NCBI GenBank assembly: GCA_002083365.1
Contig: LVWS01000021.1
Span: 1 to 48,524, forward strand
Length of the DNA stretch: 48,524 nt
Direction of reading: 5' to 3'
From: Nitrospira sp. SG-bin1
Lineage (GTDB): Bacteria; Nitrospirota; Nitrospiria; Nitrospirales; Nitrospiraceae
Shown here: one piece after another, positions 33,420 through 42,316 of the stretch
Numbering within the stretch: position 1 is the first letter of the stretch
Layout of the letters: each line of letters starts with the position of its first letter
The notes under the pieces: generated by a model
What the model saw: only the letters and a program-made list of their open reading frames with translations
Told to the model about the DNA's origin: nothing
Databases searched by the model: none
Program-made: the position numbers and the translations under genes

Positions 33420-34025
33420 ATGAAAACACGACAAAATATGGTACGGGGAGTCGTCATAGCCGGCCTATTGGGATGCTTCCCGCTGGGCGCCCAGGCGGAA
33501 ACGGCTCGGTGGGACATCGATCCGGACCACTCTCTGATCGAATTTCGCGTGACGCACATGGTGATCTCCAAGACGTCGGGGCGGTTCACGGACTATCATG
33601 GGTTCGTTGAGATGGATGCGACCGCGAAAACCTTGAAGAGGATTGAAGCCACGATCAATGCCGAGTCCATCAACACGAATCAAGAAAAACGCGACACGCA
33701 TCTGCGGAACGCCGACTTCTTGGATGTCCAACAGTTTCCGACGATCACTTACAAGATGAAGACCTATCGGAAACAGGGAACCACCTACAAGGTCATCGGG
33801 AACTTCACCCTGCGCGGCGTGACCAAAGAAATCACGCTCGTCGGGACATTCAACGGCGTCACCAAGGATCCCTGGGGCAATACCCGAGCCGGATTCACCG
33901 CCGATGGAACAGTGAATCGTAAGGACTTCGGCATGATTTGGAACAAAACGCTCGATAACGGCGGACTGGTCGTCGGGGACGAAGTCTACATTCATCTGGA
34001 TATCGAGTGCGTAAAGGCAAAATAG
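33420..34025 (+). CDS. YceI family periplasmic protein
   Basis: A 201-residue protein with a signal peptide (VVIAGLLGCFPLGAQAE, cleavage after AQA) and a YceI lipocalin-like beta-barrel. Family markers are WDIDPDHSLIEFRVTHM, HLRNADFLDVQQFPTITYK and FTLRGVTKEITL. YceI proteins bind isoprenoid-like lipids such as polyprenyl chains. The ATG at 33420 was chosen because it is followed directly by the signal peptide; an upstream in-frame start at 33240 would overlap tdh. Confidence 0.92.
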   Translation: MKTRQNMVRGVVIAGLLGCFPLGAQAETARWDIDPDHSLIEFRVTHMVISKTSGRFTDYHGFVEMDATAKTLKRIEATINAESINTNQEKRDTHLRNADFLDVQQFPTITYKMKTYRKQGTTYKVIGNFTLRGVTKEITLVGTFNGVTKDPWGNTRAGFTADGTVNRKDFGMIWNKTLDNGGLVVGDEVYIHLDIECVKAK

Positions 34026-34043
34026 CCGAGGACAACTTTATGG

Positions 34044-34132
34044 CGTGGCGGGTTTCCGGTTGTGAGTTTCTGGTGTTGTCATTCTAACCGACCTCACGAA
34101 CCCGCGATTCTCAACCCGAAACTCTGCATCCT
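34044..34132. repeat. Short-period intergenic repeat able to form a hairpin (element 3)
   Basis: Between yceI-like and the alcohol dehydrogenase gene. It contains GCGGGTT and AACCCGC arms (around 34049-34055 and 34100-34106) and GAGTTTC/GAAACTC arms (around 34063-34069 and 34120-34127), in a background of degenerate GGGTTTC-like units. It is comparable to elements at 15402 and 32164. Confidence 0.5.
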
Positions 34133-34139
34133 AACCAAT

Positions 34140-35138
34140 ATGAAAGCAATGGTGCTCGAACATACGAGCGACGTCTCCGACAGTCCTTTACAGCTTCAAG
34201 AGCGCCCCATCCCTCTTCCACAACCCGGCCAGATCCTCGTCAAGCTTCACGTCTGCGGCGTCTGTCGGACGGATCTTCATGTGGTGGAGGGAGAACTCCC
34301 CGATATCCCATTTCCATTGATCCCGGGCCATCAAGCAGTCGGCACGGTGGTGCAGGTCGGATCCAAGGTCTCGGAGGCGCAGGAAGCGGACAGGGTCGGT
34401 ATTGCTTGGCTTCAAGGAACGTGCGGACAGTGCGAATTCTGTACAAGCGGGCGTGAAAATCTTTGCTTACGGGCAAAGTTCACCGGCTATCAGGTTGATG
34501 GTGGCTATGCGGAATACGCCGTCGTACCCGCACGATTTGCCTATCCCATCCCACCAATCTTTTCTGACGAAGAAGCCGCTCCCCTGTTATGTGCCGGCAT
34601 TATCGGCTATCGAGCCTTAAGGCTCAGTGGGGTCAAACCAGGTCAGCGTCTTGGACTCTACGGCTTCGGGGCTTCCGCACACATTGCAATTCAAATCGCA
34701 CGGCATTGGGGCTGTCAGGTCTATGTCAGCTCGCTCAAACCGGAACATCAAGCGTTGGCTAGACAGCTCGGAGCGGTCTGGGTCGGCGGGGCAATGGATA
34801 TGCCGCCGGACAAGCTGCATGGGTCGATTATTTTTGCACCGGCCGGTGATCTCGTCCCTCCGGCACTGCGCGCACTCGACCGAGGCGGCACGCTTGCCCT
34901 GGCCGGCATCCACATGTCTCCCATTCCATCCCTCGACTACGATCGCGACCTGTTCGGCGAGCGCGTCATTCGCAGCGTGACGGCCAACACCAGACAGGAC
35001 GGGATCGATTTGCTGCGCGAAGCGGCGGCTATTCCCATCAAACCACATACGGCCCGTTTTCCTCTGGAAGAGGCGAACCGCGCGCTGCGGGAACTCAAAG
35101 CGGGTACCTTTCAAGGGGCGGCGGTCCTGACAATGTGA
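34140..35138 (+). CDS. Zinc-dependent alcohol dehydrogenase family protein
   Basis: A 332-residue medium-chain dehydrogenase. Catalytic-zinc site CGVCRTDLH (about residues 40-48) with GHQAVGTV, four structural-zinc cysteines in CGQCEFCTSGRENLC, and a dinucleotide-binding segment GLYGFGASAHIAIQIA. It matches the AdhA-like group whose members are annotated as zinc-binding alcohol dehydrogenases acting on simple alcohols or aldehydes; the substrate cannot be read from sequence. The ATG at 34140 begins the family's usual MKAMVL; the longer frame from 34062 adds only low-quality sequence from the repeat spacer. Confidence 0.9.
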   Translation: MKAMVLEHTSDVSDSPLQLQERPIPLPQPGQILVKLHVCGVCRTDLHVVEGELPDIPFPLIPGHQAVGTVVQVGSKVSEAQEADRVGIAWLQGTCGQCEFCTSGRENLCLRAKFTGYQVDGGYAEYAVVPARFAYPIPPIFSDEEAAPLLCAGIIGYRALRLSGVKPGQRLGLYGFGASAHIAIQIARHWGCQVYVSSLKPEHQALARQLGAVWVGGAMDMPPDKLHGSIIFAPAGDLVPPALRALDRGGTLALAGIHMSPIPSLDYDRDLFGERVIRSVTANTRQDGIDLLREAAAIPIKPHTARFPLEEANRALRELKAGTFQGAAVLTM

Positions 35139-35197
35139 TCGAACGGAATTTCAACCTCAATTGCTGAAACTGCAAATGGATTCGCAGCGGGCAAACC

Positions 35198-36025
35198 CTA
35201 TCGCTTCCGGTTGAGAATGCTCGAAGCCCGTTCGGACGCTTCCTTCACCAAGATTCCCATCTTCGGATGTGACGGCTCAAGATCAATCGGCCAACCGTGA
35301 TGACGCAGCCGCTCGCTTGCGGTGGGACCGATTGATGCGACCACCATCGTCTTCAGCGCCGCTCGAAATGGTTCCACCCTTCCATCCTGCTCCAACAGCT
35401 TCATGACATGATCCACTTGCGCAGCGTTGGTGATCAGGATCATGTTGACGCGACCGGCGATGATTTCATCGAGGGCGTGGCGAATCGGTCCAAGGTTCTC
35501 CGGCAGGGCCCATTTATAGATCGGAACCGAGAATACCTCCGCACCTCGCTGCTCCAAGGCTTGCGACAGATCGAGGTTTGAGACTCCGTACTCCTGCACG
35601 GCCACTCGCAATCCATTCACAGGGCGGTGCTCATCCAGGACGGCTATTAGATCGACCCAGGTATTGGGTTCCGGCACCGTGATGGTCGGTTGAAGACCGA
35701 CGGCCTTGAGGGCCGCAACCGGCTTCGGCCCTCGTGCGACGATGGTCGTCTGTTGCAGCGCTGTCAGGATTGATGACCAGGCGTAGCGAGCTTTCAGGAG
35801 GTCAAACAAGATGGTTGCGCCTATACCCGTGAGTAGGACGAGCAGATCAATCCGCCCGGCCATGAGCCGGCTCCCGAACTCATGCGCCGCCTGATTGTCT
35901 TCCAGCGGGATCTCTCGCAAAACAGGTGCAACAAGTGGACGCCCACCATAGCGCTCGATCAACCGCGTGATCTCGGTCGCCATCCGGCTTTCCAACGCGG
36001 CAACTGTTATTCCATTGAATGCCAT
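35198..36025 (-). CDS. hemD: Uroporphyrinogen-III synthase-like protein
   Basis: A 275-residue HEM4-fold protein: AALESRMATEITRLIERYGG at the N-terminus, DLLVLLTGIGATILFDLL, ARGPKPVAALKAVGL, and in the second lobe LITNAAQVDHVMKLL and VVASIGPTASERLRHHG. Uroporphyrinogen-III synthase cyclises hydroxymethylbilane in tetrapyrrole synthesis. HemD is weakly conserved, and HemD-like proteins without catalysis exist. No other hem gene is adjacent, so the catalytic role is likely but not certain. Confidence 0.83.
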   Translation of the reverse strand: MAFNGITVAALESRMATEITRLIERYGGRPLVAPVLREIPLEDNQAAHEFGSRLMAGRIDLLVLLTGIGATILFDLLKARYAWSSILTALQQTTIVARGPKPVAALKAVGLQPTITVPEPNTWVDLIAVLDEHRPVNGLRVAVQEYGVSNLDLSQALEQRGAEVFSVPIYKWALPENLGPIRHALDEIIAGRVNMILITNAAQVDHVMKLLEQDGRVEPFRAALKTMVVASIGPTASERLRHHGWPIDLEPSHPKMGILVKEASERASSILNRKR

Positions 36026-36145
36026 TGGGACTCTGATCCTATCACAGCCGACTGGACTGGGAACCTGAGCGGATTTTCCGTTGACGGCTTGCGGCCGCCT
36101 CCCTACTATACAACCTTCGATCTAGTTGGATCATTGAAGGTTTGC

Positions 36146-36583
36146 ATGCCCACTCCACTGCATCAAGGTCTCCGCCATTTGGCTCTGCGCGTGCTCGATC
36201 TTCCTCGCTCCCGTCGATTCTACGAAGAGTTGCTCGGGATGCAGGTCGTCTGGGAACCGGACCCGGACAACGTCTATTTCAGCTCCGGGGTCGACAACCT
36301 GGCGCTCCATCAGATCTCGAAGAACGAATTGGATTCCTATGACTCCTCAAGAACCCAACTGCTCGATCATATGGGCGTGATACTCGCGAGTCCTGATGCC
36401 GTCGATGTGATGTACCGTACGATCGTGCCGAAGATCGAATCTCTGGGCGGGCGTATCACAAAACCACCCAAACAACACCGAGACGGCAGCTACTCATTCT
36501 ATTTTGCCGATCCCGATGGCAACCTGATCCAGGCTCTGTATGAACCGGCGATCAGCAAATTAAGGTTCAGCGCCCACTCATGA
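36146..36583 (+). CDS. VOC (glyoxalase/dioxygenase) superfamily protein
   Basis: A 145-residue single-module VOC protein: GLRHLALRVLDLPRSRRFYE, a mid-segment LLDHMGVILASPDAVD with a likely second metal ligand, and the closing strand YSFYFADPDGNLIQALYE, whose glutamate is the usual third ligand. It may be a lyase, isomerase or dioxygenase-like enzyme; the family does not fix the substrate. The ATG at 36146 follows GAAGG; the 88-codon upstream extension of the frame is antisense to hemD. Its stop overlaps the next start by ATGA, so the two proteins are made together. Confidence 0.87.
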   Translation: MPTPLHQGLRHLALRVLDLPRSRRFYEELLGMQVVWEPDPDNVYFSSGVDNLALHQISKNELDSYDSSRTQLLDHMGVILASPDAVDVMYRTIVPKIESLGGRITKPPKQHRDGSYSFYFADPDGNLIQALYEPAISKLRFSAHS

Positions 36584-38211
36584 GCCAGGTTTGGACCAAC
36601 CTTCCCCACAATCGTTACCTGACCCTTGCCCCCTGGTGCTGGATCCAACTGGAGAGTGCGGAGCCGCCAGGACCCTTCCCTTTCGTCGGCGGGGTGGCCC
36701 CGGAAGTCGTCGCCAGTCTCCAGGAGGCTCACAGTCTTCTGTCCAGCGCGATCGATACGGCGATCAGCGATGTCTTTTCAAAACGCGCGCCGCTTGATGA
36801 TCCCGACCGCCAGCGGCGCCTGGAAGATGCCTATGCCGAGCTGGTGAACGCGCGGCCTTACCTGAAACAACACATTCGCTGCGGCCGCCGACCGGATGGA
36901 ACGTTCCAGTGGGAATTTCCGACTGACCCGAGCACATCCGCCACCGTGACCAACGGCGGGCTTCGCATCTTCCATGCGATCAATCACCAAGCGATTCCCA
37001 TAGGATTCAACGGACGACCGCTGGGTCCGCTGATAGGAAAACTGTTCGGTCTGCTCGACGGAACCCATACCACGGCCGAACTCCATTCCGTGATATCCGC
37101 CATGCCGCTCGAGTCGCAGATGATGCTGACCAAGGTGATGGAATCGCTCCATCAATATGACTGTCTGGTAACCTCCGCGACGAGTTCTATCCAAGGGCGT
37201 TGGTTCGACATCGTTCAGGATCAAGATGTCGTGCACCTCGGACATGCCGCGCTCCTCTACCGGCAACGGGACACCGTTCTTCTCTTCGACCCGTGGCTTC
37301 TGCCGTGGTTTGCCGAATCTCCGCTGCCATCCATCTGGAACGGACTGTTCCCGAAACCGGCCGCCGTGTTTTTGACTCATGATCATGACGATCACGTCGA
37401 TCCACGCACCTTGCTTCATTTACCGAAAGACACGCCGATCATCGTGCCCAGTCGCCGGAATCGAACGGGGCTGTTCTTTGACTATCGATCCCTCCTCGCT
37501 GAACTGGGCTTTGACCGAGTCATCGAGCTGGCTCATGGAGAGACGTGGCCGTTTGAAGGAGGAACCGTCGTGTCCGTCCCCTTCTACGGAGAGGACCCCT
37601 GCGACTTGAGGATGCCCAGAAACTGCTATTTGATTTCGGATCGTGGGCACAACGTGTTGATCCACGCGGACAGCGGCCCGACGAACGATGGTGGATCCGC
37701 GCTCAAGGACAATGTCATCCGGCAATTGGTCGGACAATATGGGCGGATTCCGTTGGTGTTCGCTTCCCAACAACAGTTGCTGGAGATCCGTAGCCATGCC
37801 GCCCACGCCGCCCTTTCCCACCCGGGAAAGTGGCTTGATATCGGCGAAAATGGGTACCTCACGAATGCCTACTTGGCCCAATTGTGCACCGATGCTCAGG
37901 CCGATCTGTTTGTGTCATACGCAACCGGCGGAGCCGACTGGTATCCCGATCACCTGTCGTTCATGTTCAGCCGGCGAAACCCGGCCAGAACGGCGCTTTT
38001 GACCGCTCATTGGGAACCGGCTGAAAAACTGAAAGCTCTTCTTGCCCCACAAGGGTGTCGCTATCATGGTGCCCGGGCCTTCGATCTCTATCGAATGACG
38101 GGTGGAGGCGCGGTGGAAGTGATGTCTGCAGGAGAATCCCTTGCCCCATTGACACTCTACCGGCTGGATCATGGCAATCCGCCGTTCATGAGGCCAGGCA
38201 AGGGTCGATAG
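36580..38211 (+). CDS. PqqD-like/metallo-beta-lactamase fold fusion protein
   Basis: A 543-residue two-part protein. The N-terminal 210 residues include a segment resembling a PqqD-type winged helix (GPLIGKLFGLLDGTHTTAEL at about 149-168, then LTKVMESLHQYDCLV). The C-terminal 330 residues form a metallo-beta-lactamase fold like the UlaG group, with FLTHDHDDHVD (265-274) giving the HxHxDH zinc motif, NVLIHADSGPT, and further histidines (DWYPDHLSFM). No signal peptide is present. It overlaps the VOC gene upstream and is 23 bp from an epimerase gene. The substrate is unknown. The PqqD-like call rests on the DGTxTxxEL pattern and length, so it is tentative. Confidence 0.78.
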   Translation: MSQVWTNLPHNRYLTLAPWCWIQLESAEPPGPFPFVGGVAPEVVASLQEAHSLLSSAIDTAISDVFSKRAPLDDPDRQRRLEDAYAELVNARPYLKQHIRCGRRPDGTFQWEFPTDPSTSATVTNGGLRIFHAINHQAIPIGFNGRPLGPLIGKLFGLLDGTHTTAELHSVISAMPLESQMMLTKVMESLHQYDCLVTSATSSIQGRWFDIVQDQDVVHLGHAALLYRQRDTVLLFDPWLLPWFAESPLPSIWNGLFPKPAAVFLTHDHDDHVDPRTLLHLPKDTPIIVPSRRNRTGLFFDYRSLLAELGFDRVIELAHGETWPFEGGTVVSVPFYGEDPCDLRMPRNCYLISDRGHNVLIHADSGPTNDGGSALKDNVIRQLVGQYGRIPLVFASQQQLLEIRSHAAHAALSHPGKWLDIGENGYLTNAYLAQLCTDAQADLFVSYATGGADWYPDHLSFMFSRRNPARTALLTAHWEPAEKLKALLAPQGCRYHGARAFDLYRMTGGGAVEVMSAGESLAPLTLYRLDHGNPPFMRPGKGR

Positions 38212-38234
38212 ACTATTTTCTTTGAGGGGTAATC

Positions 38235-39257
38235 ATGGCCGGGACACAGTCGCCCATTCTTGTCACAGGAACAGCGGGATTCATCGGATTTCACGTGGCT
38301 ATGCGTCTTCTGGACCGTGGCGACCAGGTGATCGGCCTGGACAATCTCAACGATTATTATGACCTACGATTGAAACAGGCCCGGCTCGCTCAATTGACGC
38401 CGCGCGACCGATTCAGTTTCATTAAGCTCGATCTCTCGAATCGACAAGGCATGCGCGATCTCTTTGCCGGTGAACCGATCCGGCGCGTGGTTCATCTCGC
38501 GGCTCAAGCCGGGGTGCGTTACTCACTGGTCAATCCTCACGCCTACACCGAAAGCAACATCGAGGGATTTCTCAATATTCTCGAAGGCTGTCGGCATAGT
38601 CGCATCGAACACCTCGTCTATGCTTCCTCCAGTTCTGTCTATGGCGGCAATACCCACATGCCGTTTTCCATCCATGACAATGTCGATCATCCGGTCTCGC
38701 TCTATGCCGCCAGTAAAAAAGCCAACGAGCTGATGGCTCACTGCTATGCGCATCTGTATCGACTGCCATGCACGGGTCTTCGCTTCTTTACCGTCTATGG
38801 ACCTTGGGGGCGTCCCGATATGGCTCTGTTCATCTTTACAAAGGCCATCTTGGAGGGCAAACCCATCGAAGTCTTCAATCAGGGCAAGATGAGGCGCGAT
38901 TTTACCTATATCGATGACATCGTCGAAGGTGTCATCCGAACACTCGACCATCCGGCCGCAGCCAATCCGACCTGGTCAGGGGACAAGCCTGACCCCGGCA
39001 CCAGTTCCGCCCCGGCGCGCATTTATAATATCGGCAACCACCAACCGGTGGAACTGCTGCACTTCATCGAGGTGTTGGAACAAGCACTGGGAAAGAAAGC
39101 CGAGAAGAAACTGATGCCCTTACAACCCGGAGATGTCCCTGCGACGTACGCCGATATCGATGATCTCACGCACGATGTCGGCTTCAAACCTACCACGCCG
39201 ATTGAGGTGGGAATTCCTCGATTTGTGAAGTGGTATCGCGAGTTCTATAAGCTCTGA
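38235..39257 (+). CDS. UDP-glucuronate 4-epimerase (NAD-dependent epimerase)
   Basis: A 340-residue extended short-chain dehydrogenase/reductase. NAD site ILVTGTAGFIGFHVAMRLL (GxxGxxG), GLDNLNDYYDLRLK typical of UDP-uronate epimerases, catalytic YAASKKANE (YxxxK) and the diagnostic YGPWGRPDMALFIFTKAIL. It converts UDP-glucuronate to UDP-galacturonate for surface polysaccharide. GAGGGG lies five bases before the ATG. No glycosyltransferase is adjacent, so it probably serves polysaccharide loci elsewhere. Confidence 0.93.
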   Translation: MAGTQSPILVTGTAGFIGFHVAMRLLDRGDQVIGLDNLNDYYDLRLKQARLAQLTPRDRFSFIKLDLSNRQGMRDLFAGEPIRRVVHLAAQAGVRYSLVNPHAYTESNIEGFLNILEGCRHSRIEHLVYASSSSVYGGNTHMPFSIHDNVDHPVSLYAASKKANELMAHCYAHLYRLPCTGLRFFTVYGPWGRPDMALFIFTKAILEGKPIEVFNQGKMRRDFTYIDDIVEGVIRTLDHPAAANPTWSGDKPDPGTSSAPARIYNIGNHQPVELLHFIEVLEQALGKKAEKKLMPLQPGDVPATYADIDDLTHDVGFKPTTPIEVGIPRFVKWYREFYKL

Positions 39258-39323
39258 CAAATCCTCTGCAAGAGAGAACAGGTCGAATTACGGAGGACGT
39301 CAGCCAACTGTGGCTCGACGCCC

Positions 39324-39881
39324 TTACGGACACCCGATCGGCACGAACCCCGCCCCAAAGATTCTCGACAGCGTGACGTAGCGCGTGTTGTCGTAAAACG
39401 AGTAACTAGCCCCACGCTGATTGCGCCCTGAGAGATCGCCGCCATAAGACGGGTCGGTGCCGTAAAACATTCCACCACGGGTTTTTTGAACCAAGTGAAG
39501 CCATTCAGAATAGAGCGTGCAGACTTCCTCTTGCACGGAACCGCCCGGCGCTACGCTTGCATGCCAGTCTCTAGCCCAGTCTGGGACATTCCGACCTCCC
39601 ATGCCTGAACCACGATCTTGATAGGAAGGAATTTGGTAATGGGGTGCGGCGACTGTCGAAGGTTGAGGAAGAATCGTCGGCATGTTCTCCAAATTGGGCA
39701 CGACAGAAAGCGGCTTAAGTTCCATGGCTTGGCAACCTGCTTTCTCCTTGTTGGTGTAGATTGCACTGCCATCCGCTTGAGGGCATTTCCAGGTCGGCTC
39801 CGATCCTGACTGGGTATCCGCGAAGACCGGATGAGTTGACAAAACCGCCAGCATCGCCGCGAAGAAAGGAAACAGCCGCAT
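39324..39881 (-). CDS. Secreted protein with DUF4124-like N-terminus, unknown function
   Basis: A 185-residue protein with a signal peptide (MRLFPFFAAMLAVLSTHPVFA). The mature N-terminus WKCPQADGSAIYTNKEKAGC resembles the short DUF4124 motif (a W/Y-rich strand pair with two cysteines). A Pro-rich linker follows and then a C-terminal domain with EWLHLVQKTRGGMFYG and YSFYDNTRYVTLSRIFG that I do not recognise. The ATG at 39881 is chosen because GGGAGG lies six bases upstream and the signal peptide begins there; a longer frame from 39965 has neither. It converges with the epimerase gene. Confidence 0.75.
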   Translation of the reverse strand: MRLFPFFAAMLAVLSTHPVFADTQSGSEPTWKCPQADGSAIYTNKEKAGCQAMELKPLSVVPNLENMPTILPQPSTVAAPHYQIPSYQDRGSGMGGRNVPDWARDWHASVAPGGSVQEEVCTLYSEWLHLVQKTRGGMFYGTDPSYGGDLSGRNQRGASYSFYDNTRYVTLSRIFGAGFVPIGCP

Positions 39882-40306
39882 GGGACACCTCCCGGTCATA
39901 TGCAGGCACACAGTGCCTCCATCCACGTGATCATTCCTATGAAACGATATCCACACCCTACGCAATACGTTATTCTTGGGTCTATGCCTCTTTCGGTGGG
40001 GGAATCTTCAATGCTGATGCGGCTGGAAGAGAATTAGTGATCGAGATCTCCCTCAACCGCCCGGTTCTCGAGACTGCCGGCCACGACCTCCGAGGATTGA
40101 CCGGGATGGGACGGATGCCGGATGACCAATAGGAAAAACTCCGCCGACATCCTACGTTACTTGTCCCCGCCCTGGTCCTCAGGTATCCTGCGCATCTCCC
40201 TCTTTGGGCAGCGGTGGACGGGAGATGGCAGGGAGACGCGCCATCGGTTGCCAAGACACTCATTCGCGTGATGGACATCAGCGAGGAATCGAGTTGAAGA
40301 CTCGAC
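39882..40306. other. Intergenic region between divergent genes
   Basis: 425 bp. Open frames cross it on both strands but show no ribosome site, no family pattern and poor codon use, so none is called. The only distinct structure is the hairpin just before the antiporter start (40289-40305). No promoter with both boxes was convincing. Confidence 0.5.
40289..40305 (+). promoter_or_regulatory. Hairpin between ribosome site and start codon of the antiporter gene
   Basis: TCGAGT (40289-40294) pairs with ACTCGA (40300-40305) around a TGAAG loop. GAGGA (40283-40287) lies before it and the ATG (40307) one base after it. Linear spacing of 19 bases between GAGGA and ATG is too long for efficient initiation; folding of the hairpin would bring them together. 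Confidence 0.5.
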
Positions 40307-42316
40307 ATGACTGACTACAGCGTGCTCGGCAATCTGCTGCTCATTTACACCGTCTCCATCGCCGTGGTGTTTCTATTCCATCAATTCCGGTTGCCGTCTA
40401 TCGCCGGATTTCTCGTCGCCGGAGCGTTGATCGGTCCTCACGGGCTCAATCTGATTTCCGATATCGCGACGGTGCAAGTGCTGGCGGAAATCGGGATTGT
40501 GCTGCTGCTGTTCACCATCGGCATCGAATTCTCGCTGGTACAACTCACCTCGCTTCGTCGGCTGCTCCTGATCGCGGCCCCGATCCAAGTCGGTGGCGTC
40601 ATCGCGATTACATGGCTCGGCGGCACCCTGGCGGGCTTACCCGCGTCCCAGGCGATCTTTTGGGGGTTTCTGCTCTCACTCAGCAGCACCGCGATCGTGC
40701 TGAAAGCGCTCGCGGCCAGCGGAGACAGCGACTCACCCCACGGGCGAGCCACCATTGGGATCTTGATTTTTCAGGACCTGGCTGTCGTTCCCATGATCTT
40801 GTTGACCCCCATTCTTGCCAGCCACGGCGAAGGAACGTTGCCCCTGGTTCTGTTGTCGTTGGGGAAATCCATCGTGGTGGTCGCCTGTATCGTCGCTGCG
40901 GCCTGGTATGTGGTACCGAAAGTGCTCGACCATATCGTTCGCAGCCGAAGCCGGGAGCTGTTCCTGCTGACGATCATCGTCATGTGCCTCGGCATCGCCT
41001 GGTTGACATCGCTCGGCGGCCTCTCACTGGCGTTGGGGGCCTTCATCGCCGGACTCGTCATTTCTGAATCGGAGTACAGCCATCAAGCCATCGCAGAAGT
41101 GCTGCCGTTTCGAGACAGTTTCAACAGCTTGTTCTTCGTCTCCATCGGCATCCTGATGGACTGGCGTATCTTGTTGGAGTATCCGATCGTCGTGACCGGC
41201 GTCTTGCTCATCGTCCTGCTCGTGAAGTTCTTCGCCGGCACCGGGGCCGCCCTCGCCGCGTCCGTACCTCCACGATCGGCCGTCATGACCGGTATTGCTC
41301 TCGCCCAGGTCGGCGAGTTCAGCTTCATCTTGGCGCAGGTCGGCCTGGAGGATCAGCTTTTGTCCGGACCGCCGTACCAGATTTTTCTGGCGGTCTCGGT
41401 CTGTTCCATGATCATCACGCCGTTTCTCATGCAGGTATCCCCGCATCTCGCTCGGCGCGTCGAGGCCATGCAACGGCTTTACCACTGGCTTCCCGGTCAG
41501 ACCATCGCCCACGTGCTGGAAGCGGAAGGACGGCACCTGCGCATCAAGGACCATGTGATCATCGTGGGATATGGGCTCAACGGGCGCAATCTGGCTCGCG
41601 TATTGGGAGAGACGGAAGTGCCCTACATTGCCTTGGATTTGGACGGAGACACCGTGCGCCGGGAAGCGTCCCACGGCTTGCCGCTCTACTATGGGGATGC
41701 GACCAATCCCAATGTACTGCGGCATGTCAAGATCGAAGACGCGCGGGTCCTGGTCGTCGCGATCTCCGATCCGTTCATGGCCCGCCGAGCCGTGCAGGTG
41801 GCGCGAGGCTTGAACCCGAAAATTCACATCGTGGTGCGGACCCGGTATTTGCGTGAGTTGGAGGAATTGCACCAGCTGGGTGTGGACGACGTCGTGCCGG
41901 AGGAATTTGAAACGTCGATCGAAATATTTGCGCTCGTCCTCCGCACCTACAACATGCCGCAAGATTTCATCATGCGAAAGGCCGAGCAGGTTCGTCGCGA
42001 AGGATACGCACTCTTACGGCGCAGCGAGCTTCCCGAACTGGCACACCATCTGCGGGGCGGCACCCTCGCCGATGTCGAAGTGGAGACGTGCCGAATCGAG
42101 GAAGATTCGCCGGCGGCCGGAAAGACCATCGCCCAACTGGCATTGCGCCCGCGAATCGGGGCGTCCATCATCGCCTTGACCAGAAGCGGCGTCACGGAAT
42201 CCAACCCGCCGGATAAAACCACGCTTCTTGCCGGCGACATCGTGGTTCTGCTGGGCACACGCGATCAGATCCGACGAGCCATGGGGTTCATATTGGCGAA
42301 TGGGCGCGGCGGCTAG
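40307..42316 (+). CDS. KefB/CPA2-type monovalent cation:proton antiporter with TrkA domains
   Basis: A 669-residue membrane protein. Residues 1-390 form about 12 helices of the Na+/H+ exchanger fold, with the family motif LLLFTIGIEFSLVQL near residue 65 and SLALGAFIAGLVISESEY near 245. A TrkA-N (RCK) NAD-binding domain follows, IIVGYGLNGRNLARVLGETE with an aspartate after the second strand (ALDLDGD). A TrkA-C domain lies at the end (EVETCRIEEDSPAAGKTIAQL). Such proteins export K+ or Na+ in exchange for protons and are gated by nucleotides. Its stop codon overlaps the stop of the convergent Lon-like gene within CTAG. Confidence 0.92.
   Translation: MTDYSVLGNLLLIYTVSIAVVFLFHQFRLPSIAGFLVAGALIGPHGLNLISDIATVQVLAEIGIVLLLFTIGIEFSLVQLTSLRRLLLIAAPIQVGGVIAITWLGGTLAGLPASQAIFWGFLLSLSSTAIVLKALAASGDSDSPHGRATIGILIFQDLAVVPMILLTPILASHGEGTLPLVLLSLGKSIVVVACIVAAAWYVVPKVLDHIVRSRSRELFLLTIIVMCLGIAWLTSLGGLSLALGAFIAGLVISESEYSHQAIAEVLPFRDSFNSLFFVSIGILMDWRILLEYPIVVTGVLLIVLLVKFFAGTGAALAASVPPRSAVMTGIALAQVGEFSFILAQVGLEDQLLSGPPYQIFLAVSVCSMIITPFLMQVSPHLARRVEAMQRLYHWLPGQTIAHVLEAEGRHLRIKDHVIIVGYGLNGRNLARVLGETEVPYIALDLDGDTVRREASHGLPLYYGDATNPNVLRHVKIEDARVLVVAISDPFMARRAVQVARGLNPKIHIVVRTRYLRELEELHQLGVDDVVPEEFETSIEIFALVLRTYNMPQDFIMRKAEQVRREGYALLRRSELPELAHHLRGGTLADVEVETCRIEEDSPAAGKTIAQLALRPRIGASIIALTRSGVTESNPPDKTTLLAGDIVVLLGTRDQIRRAMGFILANGRGG

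Noticed and set aside
36146..39257. A complete RiPP gene cluster around the PqqD-like/metallo-beta-lactamase fusion
   Set aside because: No precursor-like small ORF, radical SAM enzyme, cyclodehydratase or transporter is adjacent, so only the fusion itself is reported.
39761..40308. Open frames on both strands between the small secreted protein and the antiporter
   Set aside because: They overlap each other or the neighbouring gene, lack ribosome sites and show no conserved-looking pattern.
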